A stretch of 64,000 nt of DNA from Mycolicibacterium sphagni (GTDB taxonomy: Bacteria > Actinomycetota > Actinomycetes > Mycobacteriales > Mycobacteriaceae), in NCBI RefSeq assembly GCF_002250655.1, contig NZ_NOZR01000010.1, positions 1-64,000 on the forward strand, given 5' to 3'. The position numbers were made by a program, and so were the translations under genes. Shown piece by piece: positions 20,647-34,686 of this stretch; the stretch's first letter is position 1; every line of letters starts with the position of its first letter. The notes below the pieces were generated by a model. The model ran no database searches and was not told where the DNA came from. It was given only the letters and a program-made list of their open reading frames with translations.

Positions 20647-20874
20647 TAGCCTCCCCGGCTTTCACGCGGCGTAAATGCGCACAACAGCACCTTCAGGATA
20701 GGAGAGCAGGCGCCGAACGTGCCAGTGGGCGTTGGGCAACTACCAGCGTGACGCGATCGACTCGAAAACGGTTGGCGCACTGCGCGATTCCTCGCTCGAC
20801 GGGGTCGGCAGCGAACGCTGTCCGACATTGGCGTCACTGTGACGGAATTAGCCGGTATGGCGTTACCTGGATTT

Positions 20875-21849
20875 TCAGCCTCCAGACCGGTTCATCATGT
20901 CCACGATGCGCTGCAAATCGTCGACCGAGCCGAACTCGACGACGATCTTGCCCTTGCGCTTCCCGAGGCTCACCGTCACCCGGGTGTCGAAGGTGCTCGA
21001 CAGCCGTTCGGCGACCTCTTGGAGGCCGGGCATCTGGATGGGCTTGCGCCGGGGCGCGGTAGGCGTCTTGGTCTCTGACCGGTTGGCGAGAGTGACGGCC
21101 TCCTCGGTAGCCCGCACCGACAAGCCCTCGGCGATGATGCGAGCGGCGAGCTCTTCCTGAGCCTCCGGGCCGGCTTCGAGGGAGAGCAACGCGCGCGCGT
21201 GCCCGGCCGAGAGCACGCCGGCCGCCACCCGCCGCTGGACGGCGATCGGCAACCGTAGCAAGCGGATCATGTTGGTGATGACCGGACGCGACCGGCCGAT
21301 GCGGGTGGCAAGTTCTTCGTGGGTGACGTCGAACTCCTCGAGCAATTGCTGGTAGGCCGCCGCCTCTTCCAATGGGTTGAGCTGAACGCGGTGGATGTTC
21401 TCGAGTAGTGCGTCGCGCAGCAGGTTGTCTTCGGCGGTCTCCCGCACGATCGCCGGGATGGTCGCCAGCCCGGCTTCCTGGGCCGCGCGCCATCGCCGCT
21501 CCCCCATCACGAGTTGGTAGCGGACGGGCGCTCCGGGGGCGGGGTCCGCGACCTCCCGCACCACGATCGGCTGCATGAGACCGAACTCGCGGATGGAGTG
21601 CACCAGTTCGGCGAGAGCTTCCTCGTCGAAGACCTGGCGCGGCTGGCGCGGGTTGGGCTCAATGGCCGTGGGATCGATCTCGCGGTAGACCGCCCCGACA
21701 GTGTCGACGGCCAGCGGAGGCCCGCCACCGATCACCACATCGGCTGCCGCATCCCCAAGGCGCGGGCCACCGTCAGCGGGTCCGGTTGGAATCAGCGAGG
21801 CGAGACCGCGGCCAAGACCGCCCTTTTTCCTCGACGACGGCTGGGTCAT
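20875..21849 (-). CDS. parB: Chromosome partitioning protein ParB
   Basis: A 324-residue parS-binding CTPase. N-terminal region (~55-150) with the CTP-binding [12 protein letters not shown], central HTH (~175-200: [18 protein letters not shown]) and a C-terminal dimerisation domain ([19 protein letters not shown]). It loads on parS and spreads as a sliding clamp, working with ParA to segregate origins. Two perfect parS sites are nearby (22743, 23490). It lies 14 bases downstream of parA in the rsmG-parA-parB operon. Confidence 0.96.
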   Translation of the reverse strand: MTQPSSRKKGGLGRGLASLIPTGPADGGPRLGDAAADVVIGGGPPLAVDTVGAVYREIDPTAIEPNPRQPRQVFDEEALAELVHSIREFGLMQPIVVREVADPAPGAPVRYQLVMGERRWRAAQEAGLATIPAIVRETAEDNLLRDALLENIHRVQLNPLEEAAAYQQLLEEFDVTHEELATRIGRSRPVITNMIRLLRLPIAVQRRVAAGVLSAGHARALLSLEAGPEAQEELAARIIAEGLSVRATEEAVTLANRSETKTPTAPRRKPIQMPGLQEVAERLSSTFDTRVTVSLGKRKGKIVVEFGSVDDLQRIVDMMNRSGG

Positions 21850-21863
21850 TACTATGCCTCCAC

Positions 21864-23533
<1,670 letters not shown>

Positions 23534-23550
23534 CTACACCGATGTAACTC

Positions 23551-24078
23551 TCAGTCCTTTAAAACGACGACGCGGCGCGAAGGCTCCACGCCCTCGCTCT
23601 CGCTGTGTACACCGTCGACACCCGCCACGGCGTCGTGCACGATCTTGCGCTCGAACGGTGTCATCGGTGCCAACTCTTCACGCTCACCGGTCTCGAGCAC
23701 GCGGCGGGCCACCTTATCGCCCAACGCGCTGAGTTCCTCGCGGCGGCGGCGGCGCCAGTTCGCGATGTCCAGCATCAGCCGGCTGCGCTCCCCGGTCTTC
23801 TGGTGCACGGCCAGTCGAGTCAGCTCCTGCAGCGCGTCGAGAACTTCGCCCTTCCGGCCGACCAGCTTCGCCAGGTCTTCGCCGCCGTCGATGCTCACGA
23901 TCGCGCGGTTGCCTTCGACATCGAGATCGATATCGCCGTCAAAGTCCAGCAGGTCGAGCAGCTCCTCCAAATAGTCGCCCGCAATCTCTCCCTCGGCGAC
24001 GAGGCGCTCTTCCAGATCCTCACCCTTCACCACCGCGACGTCGGATTCGGTCGCGTCCGTGATTTCGGCATCCGTCAT
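23551..24078 (-). CDS. jag: Jag/KhpB-type RNA-binding protein (KH-R3H)
   Basis: A 175-residue cytosolic RNA-binding protein. A KH-like region (~70-120: GRKGEVLDALQELTRLAVHQ) is followed by an R3H region (~120-170: RRVLETGEREELAPMTPFERK, HDAVAGVDGVHSESEG). Orthologue of Rv3920c and always beside yidC. The N-terminus is strongly acidic. Related proteins pair with KhpA to bind mRNAs of cell-wall and division genes. Confidence 0.92.
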   Translation of the reverse strand: MTDAEITDATESDVAVVKGEDLEERLVAEGEIAGDYLEELLDLLDFDGDIDLDVEGNRAIVSIDGGEDLAKLVGRKGEVLDALQELTRLAVHQKTGERSRLMLDIANWRRRRREELSALGDKVARRVLETGEREELAPMTPFERKIVHDAVAGVDGVHSESEGVEPSRRVVVLKD

Positions 24079-24114
24079 ATGTCTCTCCCTCTTCTACCGG
24101 AGCGATCTCCGGGC

Positions 24115-25191
24115 TCAACGCTTACGTTTTTTGGGACGCGCACCTGGGCGCGGTGTGGAGCCGGTCGCTCCGTCGCCGGTCGGTTTCTCCGGCGCAGCCG
24201 CAGTGTCGGCCTCGGCAACATCGTCGGTATCGGCGGCGGGCTCGACGGCGGATCCGTTGGTGGCCGCCGGTGCGGGCTTCTTCGGCTTGGTCGGCTTAAC
24301 ACCCGGCGCCGGTGCGTTGGCCGCGCGGCGAGCTAGTGCCTCTTCCTTCTTCGCTTCTTCTTCTTTTTCGATCCTGCCGAACACGTAGTGCTGCTGACCG
24401 AAGGTCCAGATGTTGTTGGACACCCAGTAGATGATGATCGCGATCGGCAGGAACGGTCCACCGACCACCACACCGAGCGGGAAGACGTAGAGCGCGAGCT
24501 TGTTCATCATCGCGGTCTGCGGGTTGGCCGCCGCCTCAGGACTCTGCCGCGCGACCGAGGCCCGGCTGTTGAAGTACGTGGCGATGCCGGCCAGCAGCAT
24601 CAGCGGCAGCGAGACACCGATGACGGCGGCCCGGCTGAATTCGGTGAACGCATCCAGACCCGTGTGCTGGGTCATGAAGGAACCGATAGGGGCCCCGAAC
24701 AAGTTCGCGTCCAGGAAGTGCGCGACGTCGTCGGGGCTGAAGATGTAGTTGCCGGTGGCCCGGTTCTCGGCGACGGTCAGGTGCGGCTGACCCCAGCCGC
24801 CAGTGGTCCGGTTAAACGAACGCAGCACGTGATACAGACCGATGAACACCGGGATCTGCGCCAACATCGGCAGGCAGCCCAGGATCGGGTTGAACCCGTG
24901 TTCGCGCTGCAGCTTCTGCATCTCCAGCGCCATCCGCTGGCGGTCCTTGCCGTACTTCTTCTGCAGCGCCTTGATCTGTGGCTGCAGCTCCTGCATCTGC
25001 CGGGTGGTGCGGATCTGGCGGACGAACGGCTTGTAGAGCAGCGCGCGGAGGCTGAACACCAGGAACATCACCGACAGTCCCCAGGCGAAGAAGTTGGTGG
25101 GGCCCAGGATCGCGCCGAACAGCTTGTACCAGAGCCACATGATGCCGGACACCGGGTAATAGATGACGTCCAGGCTGAACCAATTAAACAT
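24115..25191 (-). CDS. yidC: Membrane protein insertase YidC
   Basis: A 358-residue inner-membrane insertase of the Oxa1/YidC family. Hydrophobic helices at ~10-30, ~35-55, ~105-125, ~190-210 and ~235-275; the core includes [20 protein letters not shown] and [17 protein letters not shown] charged C-terminal tail (Ala/Pro/Lys-rich, ending KKRKR) is typical of actinobacterial YidC and may touch the ribosome. The start at 25191 ([13 protein letters not shown]) is preferred over 25209. It overlaps the end of yidD. Confidence 0.95.
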   Translation of the reverse strand: MFNWFSLDVIYYPVSGIMWLWYKLFGAILGPTNFFAWGLSVMFLVFSLRALLYKPFVRQIRTTRQMQELQPQIKALQKKYGKDRQRMALEMQKLQREHGFNPILGCLPMLAQIPVFIGLYHVLRSFNRTTGGWGQPHLTVAENRATGNYIFSPDDVAHFLDANLFGAPIGSFMTQHTGLDAFTEFSRAAVIGVSLPLMLLAGIATYFNSRASVARQSPEAAANPQTAMMNKLALYVFPLGVVVGGPFLPIAIIIYWVSNNIWTFGQQHYVFGRIEKEEEAKKEEALARRAANAPAPGVKPTKPKKPAPAATNGSAVEPAADTDDVAEADTAAAPEKPTGDGATGSTPRPGARPKKRKR

Positions 25192-25465
25192 GCGTGCTCC
25201 TGTTGTCATATTCGAGACGGGACCCGGGCGCCGGTGGGCGCCGCTCGGGTATTGGATCCCATCCTCCCCGATGCCACGGTCCGCACTTCCCCAGCCGGAT
25301 CAGGGTCAGCCAACTCCCCCGGATCAAGCCGTATTCGGTCAGCGCATCCACGGCGTACTGACTGCATGTCGGCGTGAATCGGCATGTCGGCAGTCGCAGC
25401 GGTGAGATGGTGTGGCGGTACAACTCGACGAGGAAGATCAGCACCCGGACCGGAAGGTGGGTCAC
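25184..25465 (-). CDS. yidD: Membrane protein insertion efficiency factor YidD
   Basis: A 93-residue protein of the YidD family with [25 protein letters not shown] and [16 protein letters not shown] motif (here KCGPWHRGG). It sits between rnpA and yidC with overlaps on both sides, the classic arrangement. It helps YidC insertion of membrane proteins. Orthologue of Rv3922c. Confidence 0.94.
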   Translation of the reverse strand: MTHLPVRVLIFLVELYRHTISPLRLPTCRFTPTCSQYAVDALTEYGLIRGSWLTLIRLGKCGPWHRGGWDPIPERRPPAPGSRLEYDNRSTHV

Positions 25466-25818
25466 CGCGTCTTCTCCATCAGATCGTGGGTCCGCCGAAG
25501 GCCGGCTCGCAGCTGCTGCTCGAGCCGGGACGAGACCGCGTACCGGCTCGTTGGCAGCGCACGGATCACGATGCGTTCGTCGGCGGGGAGGTCGGGGAGA
25601 ACCGTCTGGGCGACATGGCGGAGCCGGCGCGACACCTGATGCCGCTGCACCGCATTGCCGACGGACTTCGCGACCACCAGACCGATCCGTGGTCCCCCAG
25701 CGGTCTCGGTCTCACGTCGTGCGTGCACGACGATGTCCGGCTGCGCCGCTCGCACACCGTGCTTGATGGTGGCGCCGAACTCCGCAGACCGTGTCATCCG
25801 GAACTGAGCCGGGAGCAC
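25462..25818 (-). CDS. rnpA: Ribonuclease P protein component
   Basis: A 118-residue basic protein that pairs with RNase P RNA to process tRNA 5' ends. The RNR signature appears as [16 protein letters not shown] (~57-72). The GTG start gives [14 protein letters not shown], matching the start of Rv3923c. It lies 18 bases after rpmH and overlaps yidD by four bases. Confidence 0.94.
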   Translation of the reverse strand: MLPAQFRMTRSAEFGATIKHGVRAAQPDIVVHARRETETAGGPRIGLVVAKSVGNAVQRHQVSRRLRHVAQTVLPDLPADERIVIRALPTSRYAVSSRLEQQLRAGLRRTHDLMEKTR

Positions 25819-25836
25819 GCCGCGTGATCTCGTGGA

Positions 25837-25980
25837 TCAGGCAGTCAGTGAACGACGACCCTTGCGGCGCCGGCCCGTCACGATGGCGCGCCCGGCACGG
25901 GTGCGCATACGCAGACGGAAGCCGTGGACTCGCGCCCGGCGCCGGTTGTTCGGCTGGAAGGTCCGCTTGCCCTTGGCCAC
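25837..25980 (-). CDS. rpmH: 50S ribosomal protein L34
   Basis: A 47-residue highly basic ribosomal protein ([20 protein letters not shown]). The start is GTG at 25980; the longer open frame upstream is not coding. A GAGGAGA ribosome site lies about eight bases before it. First gene of the rpmH-rnpA-yidD-yidC-jag cluster, running away from dnaA. Confidence 0.97.
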
Positions 25981-26301
25981 GGCTATATCTCCTCGTCGTA
26001 TGGCAGTCGCTGTCCGGTATACACACGCTTGTATGTACCCGGACGAACGCGACTGCCGTTGGTAAGCTCTGGTCTCGCTCGTAACCGGCGCTGTCCCGGA
26101 AACCGGTCGCAGCCGTATCGCCAACGTTCGGGCGACTGTTCGAGGGTACTGACGTCACTTCGCCTGGTCAAACCGCCTTGTCGTGCCGTCCGTCACCGCA
26201 CTGATCCCGCAGGGTAAGGCACGACCAGGGCACTGCCGTCACAACCGTCACCACCAGCCCGCGCGCCTTTATACCGCCGTGATCTGAATGTTGCAGAAAT
26301 G

Positions 26302-26330
26302 TTGGCACCCGGGCCGAAAACTGTTAGCTT
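26302..26330 (+). promoter_or_regulatory. Candidate dnaA promoter
   Basis: TTGGCA and TAGCTT with a 17-base spacer fit a SigA-type mycobacterial promoter (TTGNNN / TANNNT). The transcript would start near 26337, leaving a ~225-base leader containing the DnaA boxes, which would permit autoregulation. Confidence 0.5.
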
Positions 26331-26474
26331 CTGCCAAAGCCGTTGAGCATGAAGCGGTACGCCAATCACGAAGCGGGGGCAGAGGCCGGCGGACAGTCCA
26401 GACGACACCGATGCTCGGATTACCTGCCAGCTCGAGACCCCGCGCCGATATGCTGCGAGACGAGGACGACTGTC

Positions 26475-26506
26475 CTGTCCACACCTGTGGATAACTATGT
26501 GGACAA
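26475..26506. promoter_or_regulatory. Triple DnaA-box cluster upstream of dnaA
   Basis: Three boxes in 32 bases: CTGTCCACA (26475-26483, plus, one mismatch to TTGTCCACA), TGTGGATAA (26486-26494, minus, perfect TTATCCACA) and TGTGGACAA (26498-26506, minus, perfect TTGTCCACA). They lie 58 bases before the dnaA start, well placed for DnaA feedback control or as an accessory origin element. Confidence 0.8.
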
Positions 26507-26563
26507 ATTCGCCGTCGTCTCAATTTGTTTCCTGCCCGACTTTCTGACCAGGGGGATCTGTCG

Positions 26564-28066
26564 TTGACCGAAGATCCCGGTTCAGCGTTCGCAACAGTGT
26601 GGAGCTCGGTCGTCGCCGAGCTCAACGGCGACGGAACGGCGGACTCGCGCCTCGGTAACGGCACGGGCGGCGATGCGCCGCTGACTCCGCAACAACGGGC
26701 CTGGCTCAAGCTGGTCCAACCGCTCACCATCGCCGAGGGTTTCGCCCTGCTGTCCGTTCCGAGCAGCTTCGTCCAGAACGAGATCGAACGGCATCTGCGA
26801 ACCCAGATCGTCGACGCACTCAGCCGCAGGCTCGGGCAGCGAGTCGAACTCGGCGTGCGGATCGCGCCGCCCGAGCTGGAAAAGGATGAGGACACCGCCG
26901 TCCCCGAGCCGTCCACGATCGACCTCGACCTCGATGAGGTTGACGAGGACCGCGAGGCATTGGCCAGTGCTCACGAAACCTGGCCCAGTTACTTCATCGA
27001 GCGCCCGCGCAGCAATCCGTCCGCCGAGTCGCCCGGCACAAGTCTCAACCGCCGCTACACCTTCGACACGTTCGTCATCGGCGCCTCCAACCGGTTCGCC
27101 CACGCGGCTGCCCTAGCCATCGCCGAGGCACCCGCCCGCGCGTACAACCCGTTGTTCATCTGGGGTGAATCCGGTCTGGGTAAGACGCACCTGTTGCACG
27201 CCGCCGGCAATTACGCGCAGCGTCTGTTCCCCGGGATGCGGGTCAAGTACGTCTCGACCGAAGAGTTCACCAACGACTTCATCAACTCACTGCGCGACGA
27301 CCGCAAGGTCGCGTTCAAGCGCAGTTATCGCGATATCGACGTGTTGCTGGTCGACGACATCCAGTTCATCGAGGGCAAGGAAGGTATCCAGGAGGAGTTC
27401 TTCCATACCTTCAACACGTTGCACAACGCCAACAAGCAGATCGTCATCTCCTCCGACCGGCCGCCGAAACAGCTGGCCACCCTCGAGGATCGGTTGCGGA
27501 CCAGGTTCGAGTGGGGACTGATCACCGACGTTCAGCCGCCGGAGTTGGAAACCCGCATCGCCATCTTGCGCAAAAAGGCACAGATGGAACGCCTCGACGT
27601 GCCCGACGACGTTCTGGAGCTGATCGCCAGCAGCATCGAGCGCAACATCCGTGAGCTCGAGGGCGCACTGATCCGTGTCACGGCATTCGCCTCGCTGAAC
27701 AAGACGCCGATCGACAAGGCGCTCGCCGAGATCGTGCTGCGGGATCTCATCGCCGATGCCGGCACCATGCAGATCAGTACCGCAGCGATCATGGCGGCCA
27801 CCGCCGAGTACTTCGACACCAGCGTCGAGGAATTGCGCGGGCCCGGCAAGACCAGGGCGCTGGCTCAATCCCGCCAGATCGCCATGTATCTCTGCCGTGA
27901 GCTCACCGACCTGTCGTTGCCAAAGATCGGGCAGGCGTTCGGCCGCGACCACACCACAGTCATGTACGCGGAGAAGAAGATTCGCGGTGAAATGGCGCAT
28001 CGGCGTGAGGTCTTCGATCACGTCAAGGAACTCACCACACGGATTCGTCAGCGTTCCAAGCGCTGA
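26564..28066 (+). CDS. dnaA: Chromosomal replication initiator DnaA
   Basis: A 500-residue AAA+ initiator. Domain I ~1-90 ([21 protein letters not shown]), linker ~100-160, AAA+ ~165-380 with Walker [11 protein letters not shown], Walker [10 protein letters not shown], and domain IV HTH with the signature [19 protein letters not shown]. It opens oriC. The start is TTG at 26564: it follows GGGGGA at 26551-26556 and gives [13 protein letters not shown], like the known Rv0001 start. The ATG at 26525 adds residues not seen in relatives. Confidence 0.96.
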   Translation: MTEDPGSAFATVWSSVVAELNGDGTADSRLGNGTGGDAPLTPQQRAWLKLVQPLTIAEGFALLSVPSSFVQNEIERHLRTQIVDALSRRLGQRVELGVRIAPPELEKDEDTAVPEPSTIDLDLDEVDEDREALASAHETWPSYFIERPRSNPSAESPGTSLNRRYTFDTFVIGASNRFAHAAALAIAEAPARAYNPLFIWGESGLGKTHLLHAAGNYAQRLFPGMRVKYVSTEEFTNDFINSLRDDRKVAFKRSYRDIDVLLVDDIQFIEGKEGIQEEFFHTFNTLHNANKQIVISSDRPPKQLATLEDRLRTRFEWGLITDVQPPELETRIAILRKKAQMERLDVPDDVLELIASSIERNIRELEGALIRVTAFASLNKTPIDKALAEIVLRDLIADAGTMQISTAAIMAATAEYFDTSVEELRGPGKTRALAQSRQIAMYLCRELTDLSLPKIGQAFGRDHTTVMYAEKKIRGEMAHRREVFDHVKELTTRIRQRSKR

Positions 28067-28570
28067 AAATCCCAAATCTCCTGTCATTCGGCCAAAAACT
28101 TTGGTCACTGTCGTAACACCGGTCACACTCTGAGCTTGTGTACATCGCTGTGGATAACAGCTCACAACTAGGCCACGGCACCCGAATGACAATGAACAAC
28201 CCGCGCCTGTGCACACCAGTCCTGTCATTCGTCCACCGTCATACACAACCCATCCACATCGCCTCACCGCTTGCGAGCAGGACATCGGCTATTCGGTCCA
28301 CAGGTTGCACAGGCCCTATTACTACTGCCGTTATCTATCCTTCAATTTCTTCTTTGAAGATAGGTCTGGGGAGCAACCGGTTCACAGGCTCTCCGGCATG
28401 GTCTGACGGTGCTCTTGTCACCCCGATCGATTAGCTTTCAAGATGGCGTCCGACGCTCTACGGTTGTTCTTCTGACTGCCGTTCTGCGGCTGTCGCTCAC
28501 AGATCACGCTCGCCGGTGCTTCAGCATGCGGTGAGTGCTGGTCGGGGTTATTGGGTGATGAAGGGACTGT
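28067..28570. other. oriC: Origin of replication oriC (dnaA-dnaN intergenic)
   Basis: 504 bases without a gene, in the position of the mapped mycobacterial oriC. One perfect DnaA box (minus TTATCCACA, 28149-28157) and degenerate ones (CCATCCACA 28250-28258; CGGTCCACA 28294-28302) can be seen, plus several weaker CACA-ending matches. An AT-rich stretch (28319-28365) contains an interrupted inverted repeat (28335-28345 / 28354-28363) and is the likely unwinding element. Confidence 0.85.
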
Positions 28571-28576
28571 GTGCAC

Positions 28577-29764
28577 GTGGCAACTACGACGGTTGGCTCC
28601 GACTTGAAGTTCCGCCTGGTGCGGGAGGACTTCGCCGATGCGGTGGCCTGGGTTGCGCGCAATCTTCCGAGCCGCCCGACGGTCCCAGTGCTGGCCGGAG
28701 TGTTGCTCACCGGCACCGATGAGGGCCTGACCATCTCCGGCTTCGACTACGAAGTCTCCGCCGAGGTGCGAGTTCCAGCCGAAATAGCTTCTACCGGAAG
28801 CGCTTTGGTCTCAGGCCGGTTGTTGTCCGACATCACTCGAGCGTTACCCGCCAAGCCTGTTGACGTCTCCGTCGAAGGCACCCGGGTGTTGCTGACGTGC
28901 GGCAGTGCTCGATTCTCGCTGCCGACCATGGCGGTGGAAGACTATCCGGCACTGCCGAGCCTGCCCGAGGAAACCGGTGTCGTCTCGGCGGACCTCTTCG
29001 GCGAGGCGATCGGCCAGGTCGCGGTTGCGGCGGGCCGCGACGACACCCTGCCGATGCTGACCGGTATCCGAGTGGAGATTTCCGGTGAGACAGTCGTTTT
29101 GGCGGCCACCGACCGGTTCCGGCTCGCCGTGCGCGAATTGACGTGGGCAACATCCTCCCCCAGCTTGGAGGCCGCGGTGCTGGTACCGGCCAAGACATTG
29201 GCCGAGGCCGCCAAGGCAGGGACGTCTGGTGCCGAAGTTCACTTGGCGCTGGGTGCCGGCTCTGCGGTGGGTAAGGAAGGTCTGCTGGGTATTCGCAGTG
29301 GCGGCAAGCGCAGCACCACCCGCCTGCTGGACGCGGAATTCCCCAAATTCCGTCAGCTGCTGCCGGCCGAACACACCGCGATCGCGACCATCGGGGTGGG
29401 TGAGCTCACAGATGCGATCAAGCGCGTGGCGCTGGTCGCCGACCGGGGCGCGCAAGTGCGGATGGAGTTCAGCGACGGGGTGCTGCATCTGTCGGCCGGC
29501 GCCGACGATGTCGGTCGTGCCGAGGAAGACTTGCCAGTCGAATTCGCGGGTGAGCCGTTGACCATCGCGTTCAATCCCACCTATTTGACCGACGGTTTGG
29601 GCTCCCTGCACTCGGATCGGGTGACGTTCGGTTTCACCACCCCCAGTCGTCCCGCGGTGCTGCGGCCGGCGAATGGTGAAGAACAGGTGGAAGGCACCGG
29701 ACCGTTCCCTGCCGTTCAGACCGACTACGTATACCTGTTGATGCCGGTCCGTCTTCCTGGTTGA
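28577..29764 (+). CDS. dnaN: DNA polymerase III sliding clamp (beta)
   Basis: A 395-residue sliding clamp with three repeated domains; recognisable segments are [39 protein letters not shown] and the C-terminal [12 protein letters not shown]. It tethers the replicase to DNA. GTG at 28577 gives [12 protein letters not shown], as in M. smegmatis; GTG at 28571 (two codons longer) is equally open and has a closer GAAGGG ribosome site. Follows oriC. Confidence 0.95.
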   Translation: MATTTVGSDLKFRLVREDFADAVAWVARNLPSRPTVPVLAGVLLTGTDEGLTISGFDYEVSAEVRVPAEIASTGSALVSGRLLSDITRALPAKPVDVSVEGTRVLLTCGSARFSLPTMAVEDYPALPSLPEETGVVSADLFGEAIGQVAVAAGRDDTLPMLTGIRVEISGETVVLAATDRFRLAVRELTWATSSPSLEAAVLVPAKTLAEAAKAGTSGAEVHLALGAGSAVGKEGLLGIRSGGKRSTTRLLDAEFPKFRQLLPAEHTAIATIGVGELTDAIKRVALVADRGAQVRMEFSDGVLHLSAGADDVGRAEEDLPVEFAGEPLTIAFNPTYLTDGLGSLHSDRVTFGFTTPSRPAVLRPANGEEQVEGTGPFPAVQTDYVYLLMPVRLPG

Positions 29765-29792
29765 TCGGACCCCTGAGGTAGAGAGGCACAAC

Positions 29793-30686
29793 ATGCAGTT
29801 GGGTTTGGTCGGCCTGGGCAAGATGGGTTTCAACATGCGCCAGCGCTTGCGCGAGGGCGGTCATGAAGTCATCGGATATGACCCCAGACCTGATGTGACA
29901 GATGTGCCGAGCCTGGCAGGTTTGGCCGAGGCACTCGCTACCCCCCGCGTCGTGTGGGTCATGGTGCCGTCCGGTCCGATCACCGATGACACGATCACGG
30001 AGCTGGCCAAGGTTCTCAACCCCGGCGATCTCGTCGTCGACGGCGGCAACTCCAAGTACACCGAAGACGGTAAACACGCGGAACTGCTTGGTGAAAAAGG
30101 CATTTCATTCGTCGACGCCGGTGTTTCCGGCGGTATCTGGGGCCTGACCGAGGGTTATGGCCTGATGGTCGGCGGCAGCGACGAGGATGTCGCCCGCGCC
30201 ATGCCGATTTTCGACACGCTGCGCCCGCCCGGTGATCTGGCCGACGGTTTCGTCCATGCCGGTCCGGTTGGTGCCGGTCACTACGCCAAGATGGTGCACA
30301 ACGGTATCGAATATGGGCTGATGATGGCTTACGCCGAGGGTTACGAACTACTGGCGGCCGAGCCGTTGATCAAGGACACCCAAGCCGTCATCCAGGCCTG
30401 GACCAACGGCACTGTCGTCCGGTCGTGGTTGCAGCAGCTGCTGGCCAAGGCGCTGAAGGAAGATCCATCATTCGACGCGATTTCGGGCTACACCGAGGAT
30501 TCCGGCGAAGGCCGGTGGACCATCGAAGAGGCGATCCGGCACCGGGTTCCGATGCCGGTGATCGCCGCTGCGCTGTTCGCGCGATTCGCGTCGCGACAAG
30601 AAGATTCGCCGACGATGAAAGCAGTCTCGGCGCTACGAAACCAGTTTGGTGGACACGCGGTCAAGCGGGTCTCGGTGTCGGGTTAA
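29793..30686 (+). CDS. gnd: 6-phosphogluconate dehydrogenase, decarboxylating (short type)
   Basis: A 297-residue enzyme converting 6-phosphogluconate to ribulose-5-phosphate in the pentose phosphate pathway. Dinucleotide fold GLGKMGFNMRQRL (~6-18) with Asp in GYDPRPD, suggesting NAD preference in the short-chain class; catalytic GVSGGIWGL and KMVHNGIEYGLM. It sits between dnaN and recF as in M. smegmatis but not M. tuberculosis. GAGAGGCAC precedes the ATG. Confidence 0.94.
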   Translation: MQLGLVGLGKMGFNMRQRLREGGHEVIGYDPRPDVTDVPSLAGLAEALATPRVVWVMVPSGPITDDTITELAKVLNPGDLVVDGGNSKYTEDGKHAELLGEKGISFVDAGVSGGIWGLTEGYGLMVGGSDEDVARAMPIFDTLRPPGDLADGFVHAGPVGAGHYAKMVHNGIEYGLMMAYAEGYELLAAEPLIKDTQAVIQAWTNGTVVRSWLQQLLAKALKEDPSFDAISGYTEDSGEGRWTIEEAIRHRVPMPVIAAALFARFASRQEDSPTMKAVSALRNQFGGHAVKRVSVSG

Positions 30687-30695
30687 CGAGGTTCG

Positions 30696-31841
30696 ATGTA
30701 CGTCCGGCACCTGGCGCTGCGCGATTTCCGGTCGTGGGAACACGTCGAAATCGAGTTAGCGCCGGGCCGGACGGTCTTCGTCGGACCGAATGGTTTCGGC
30801 AAGACCAATCTTGTTGAGGCACTGTGGTATTGCTCCACTCTGGGGTCACACCGGGTCGCCACCGACGCCCCATTGATCCGCGCCGGAGCCGAGCGCGCCG
30901 TGGTGTCGGCGATCGTCGTCAACGAGGGTCGAGAGCTTGCGGTCGATCTGGAGATCGCCGCGGGCCGGGCCAACAAGGCGCGGCTGAACCGTTCTCCGGT
31001 GCGCAGTACCCGCGAAATTCTCGGGGCCGTGCGCGCCGTGTTGTTCGCACCGGAGGATCTGGCGCTGGTGCGGGGTGATCCCGGCGAACGGCGCAGGTAT
31101 CTCGACGAACTGGCTTCGGTGCGACGGCCGCGGGTCGCTGCGATACGCGCCGATTACGAGAAGGTCCTCAAACAGCGCACCGCGTTGCTGAAATCGGCTG
31201 CGGGAGCACGGTTTCGGGGCGATCTCGGCGCCTTGGAAACCCTCGATGTGTGGGACGGCCACCTCGCGGCGCACGGTGCGCAACTGATGGCCGCTCGCAT
31301 CGAACTGACGAATCTGCTGGCACCGGAAGTCGAGAAGGCCTACCAATTACTGGCGCCGGCGTCGCGGCCGGCTGCGATCTGTTACCGCAGCAGCGTCGAG
31401 GTGGAAGACGGCGGCCAGGACGTCGAGTACCTCGAGGCGGCGCTGCTTGCCGGACTGGCGGCGCGGCGCGGGGCGGAACTGGAACGCGGTGTATGTCTGG
31501 TCGGTCCGCACCGAGATGATCTGGAGCTGCGCTTGGGTGATCAGCTGGCCAAGGGCTTCGCCAGTCACGGTGAATCCTGGTCCATGGCATTGGCTTTGAG
31601 GCTGGCCTCGTATGAGTTGCTACGCACCGAAGGCAGCGAACCGGTCTTGCTCCTCGATGACGTGTTCGCCGAGTTGGACACCTCGCGCCGCCGGGCGCTG
31701 GCCGGCGTCGCCGCCGACGCCGAGCAGGTGCTGATTACCGCTGCCGTCGCTGAGGACATCCCGACCGACTGGGACGCCACCCGAATTGGGATCACACTGC
31801 GCGACGGCGACGGCGGCCGGATGTCGGAGGTGACGACGTGA
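30696..31841 (+). CDS. recF: DNA replication/repair protein RecF
   Basis: A 381-residue SMC-like ATPase that loads RecA at gaps. Walker [16 protein letters not shown] (~29-43), ABC-type signature region and Walker [12 protein letters not shown] (~312-322). The start overlaps nothing; it lies nine bases after gnd. The stop overlaps the next start (GTGA). Orthologue of Rv0003. Confidence 0.96.
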   Translation: MYVRHLALRDFRSWEHVEIELAPGRTVFVGPNGFGKTNLVEALWYCSTLGSHRVATDAPLIRAGAERAVVSAIVVNEGRELAVDLEIAAGRANKARLNRSPVRSTREILGAVRAVLFAPEDLALVRGDPGERRRYLDELASVRRPRVAAIRADYEKVLKQRTALLKSAAGARFRGDLGALETLDVWDGHLAAHGAQLMAARIELTNLLAPEVEKAYQLLAPASRPAAICYRSSVEVEDGGQDVEYLEAALLAGLAARRGAELERGVCLVGPHRDDLELRLGDQLAKGFASHGESWSMALALRLASYELLRTEGSEPVLLLDDVFAELDTSRRRALAGVAADAEQVLITAAVAEDIPTDWDATRIGITLRDGDGGRMSEVTT

Positions 31842-32410
31842 CAGAACCCGACGACGATGCCGCCGAGGTGGTGAGTCCCCCCGAGCACCTCGCCGGTCTG
31901 GCCGGTATGGATCTGGTGCGGCGCGCGCTGGAGGAGGCGCGCGGTGCGGCCCGCAGCCAAGGCAAGGAGGTTGGCCGCGGGCGCCGTTCCCCCGGCGCAC
32001 GCCGCAGCGCCGAGCGGGATGGCCGCCGCCGCTGGTCCGGGCCGGGGCCCGATGCGCGCGACCCGCAGCCGCTCGGGACCGTGGCTAACGACCTGGCAAA
32101 GTCGCGTGGCTGGACGCCGAAGGTCGCCGAGGGTGCGGTGTTCGCGCAGTGGGCGACTGTTGTCGGCGAACAGATCGCTGGGCATGCCCAGCCGACGGCG
32201 CTGCGCGAGGGTGTGCTGAGCGTGGCGGCCGAGTCGACGGCCTGGGCCACCCAGCTGCGGATGGTGCAGGCACAGTTGTTGGCCAAGATCGCCGCCGCGG
32301 TCGGCGACGGGGTGGTGACGGCATTGAAGATCACCGGCCCGGTGGCTCCGTCGTGGCGAAAGGGACCGCTGCATATCTCCGGGCGCGGGCCCCGCGACAC
32401 CTACGGCTAA
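31838..32410 (+). CDS. DUF721 protein, DciA-like helicase loader (Rv0004)
   Basis: A 190-residue protein with an Arg-rich middle and a C-terminal DUF721 domain (~95-180: [40 protein letters not shown]). DciA proteins load the DnaB helicase in bacteria lacking DnaC, which fits its place in the dnaN-recF-gyr cluster. Coupled to recF by a 4-base overlap. The 222 bases downstream are the gyrB leader. Confidence 0.88.
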   Translation: MTEPDDDAAEVVSPPEHLAGLAGMDLVRRALEEARGAARSQGKEVGRGRRSPGARRSAERDGRRRWSGPGPDARDPQPLGTVANDLAKSRGWTPKVAEGAVFAQWATVVGEQIAGHAQPTALREGVLSVAAESTAWATQLRMVQAQLLAKIAAAVGDGVVTALKITGPVAPSWRKGPLHISGRGPRDTYG

Positions 32411-32515
32411 AGCTCCCTACCACAGTCGGCTGACGGCCACGACACGCTCGCCTCCTGCCGTGCCAAGGGTCGAGACGTATGCCAATCCGAGAAATTCCGT
32501 GCACGGCGCAACTAG

Positions 32516-34648
<2,133 letters not shown>

Positions 34649-34686
34649 CGAAGTCCACCCGGTCCTAGGGACTAAAGAGGAATCAC

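Larger units (their letters stand above)
25981..26563. promoter_or_regulatory. rpmH-dnaA divergent intergenic region
   Basis: 583 bases with no gene. It must hold the leftward rpmH promoter and the rightward dnaA promoter. The best dnaA promoter is TTGGCA (26302-26307), 17 bases, then TAGCTT (26325-26330). A cluster of DnaA boxes lies between it and the dnaA start. I could not settle the rpmH promoter. Local base composition is less GC-rich than the genes. Confidence 0.7.
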
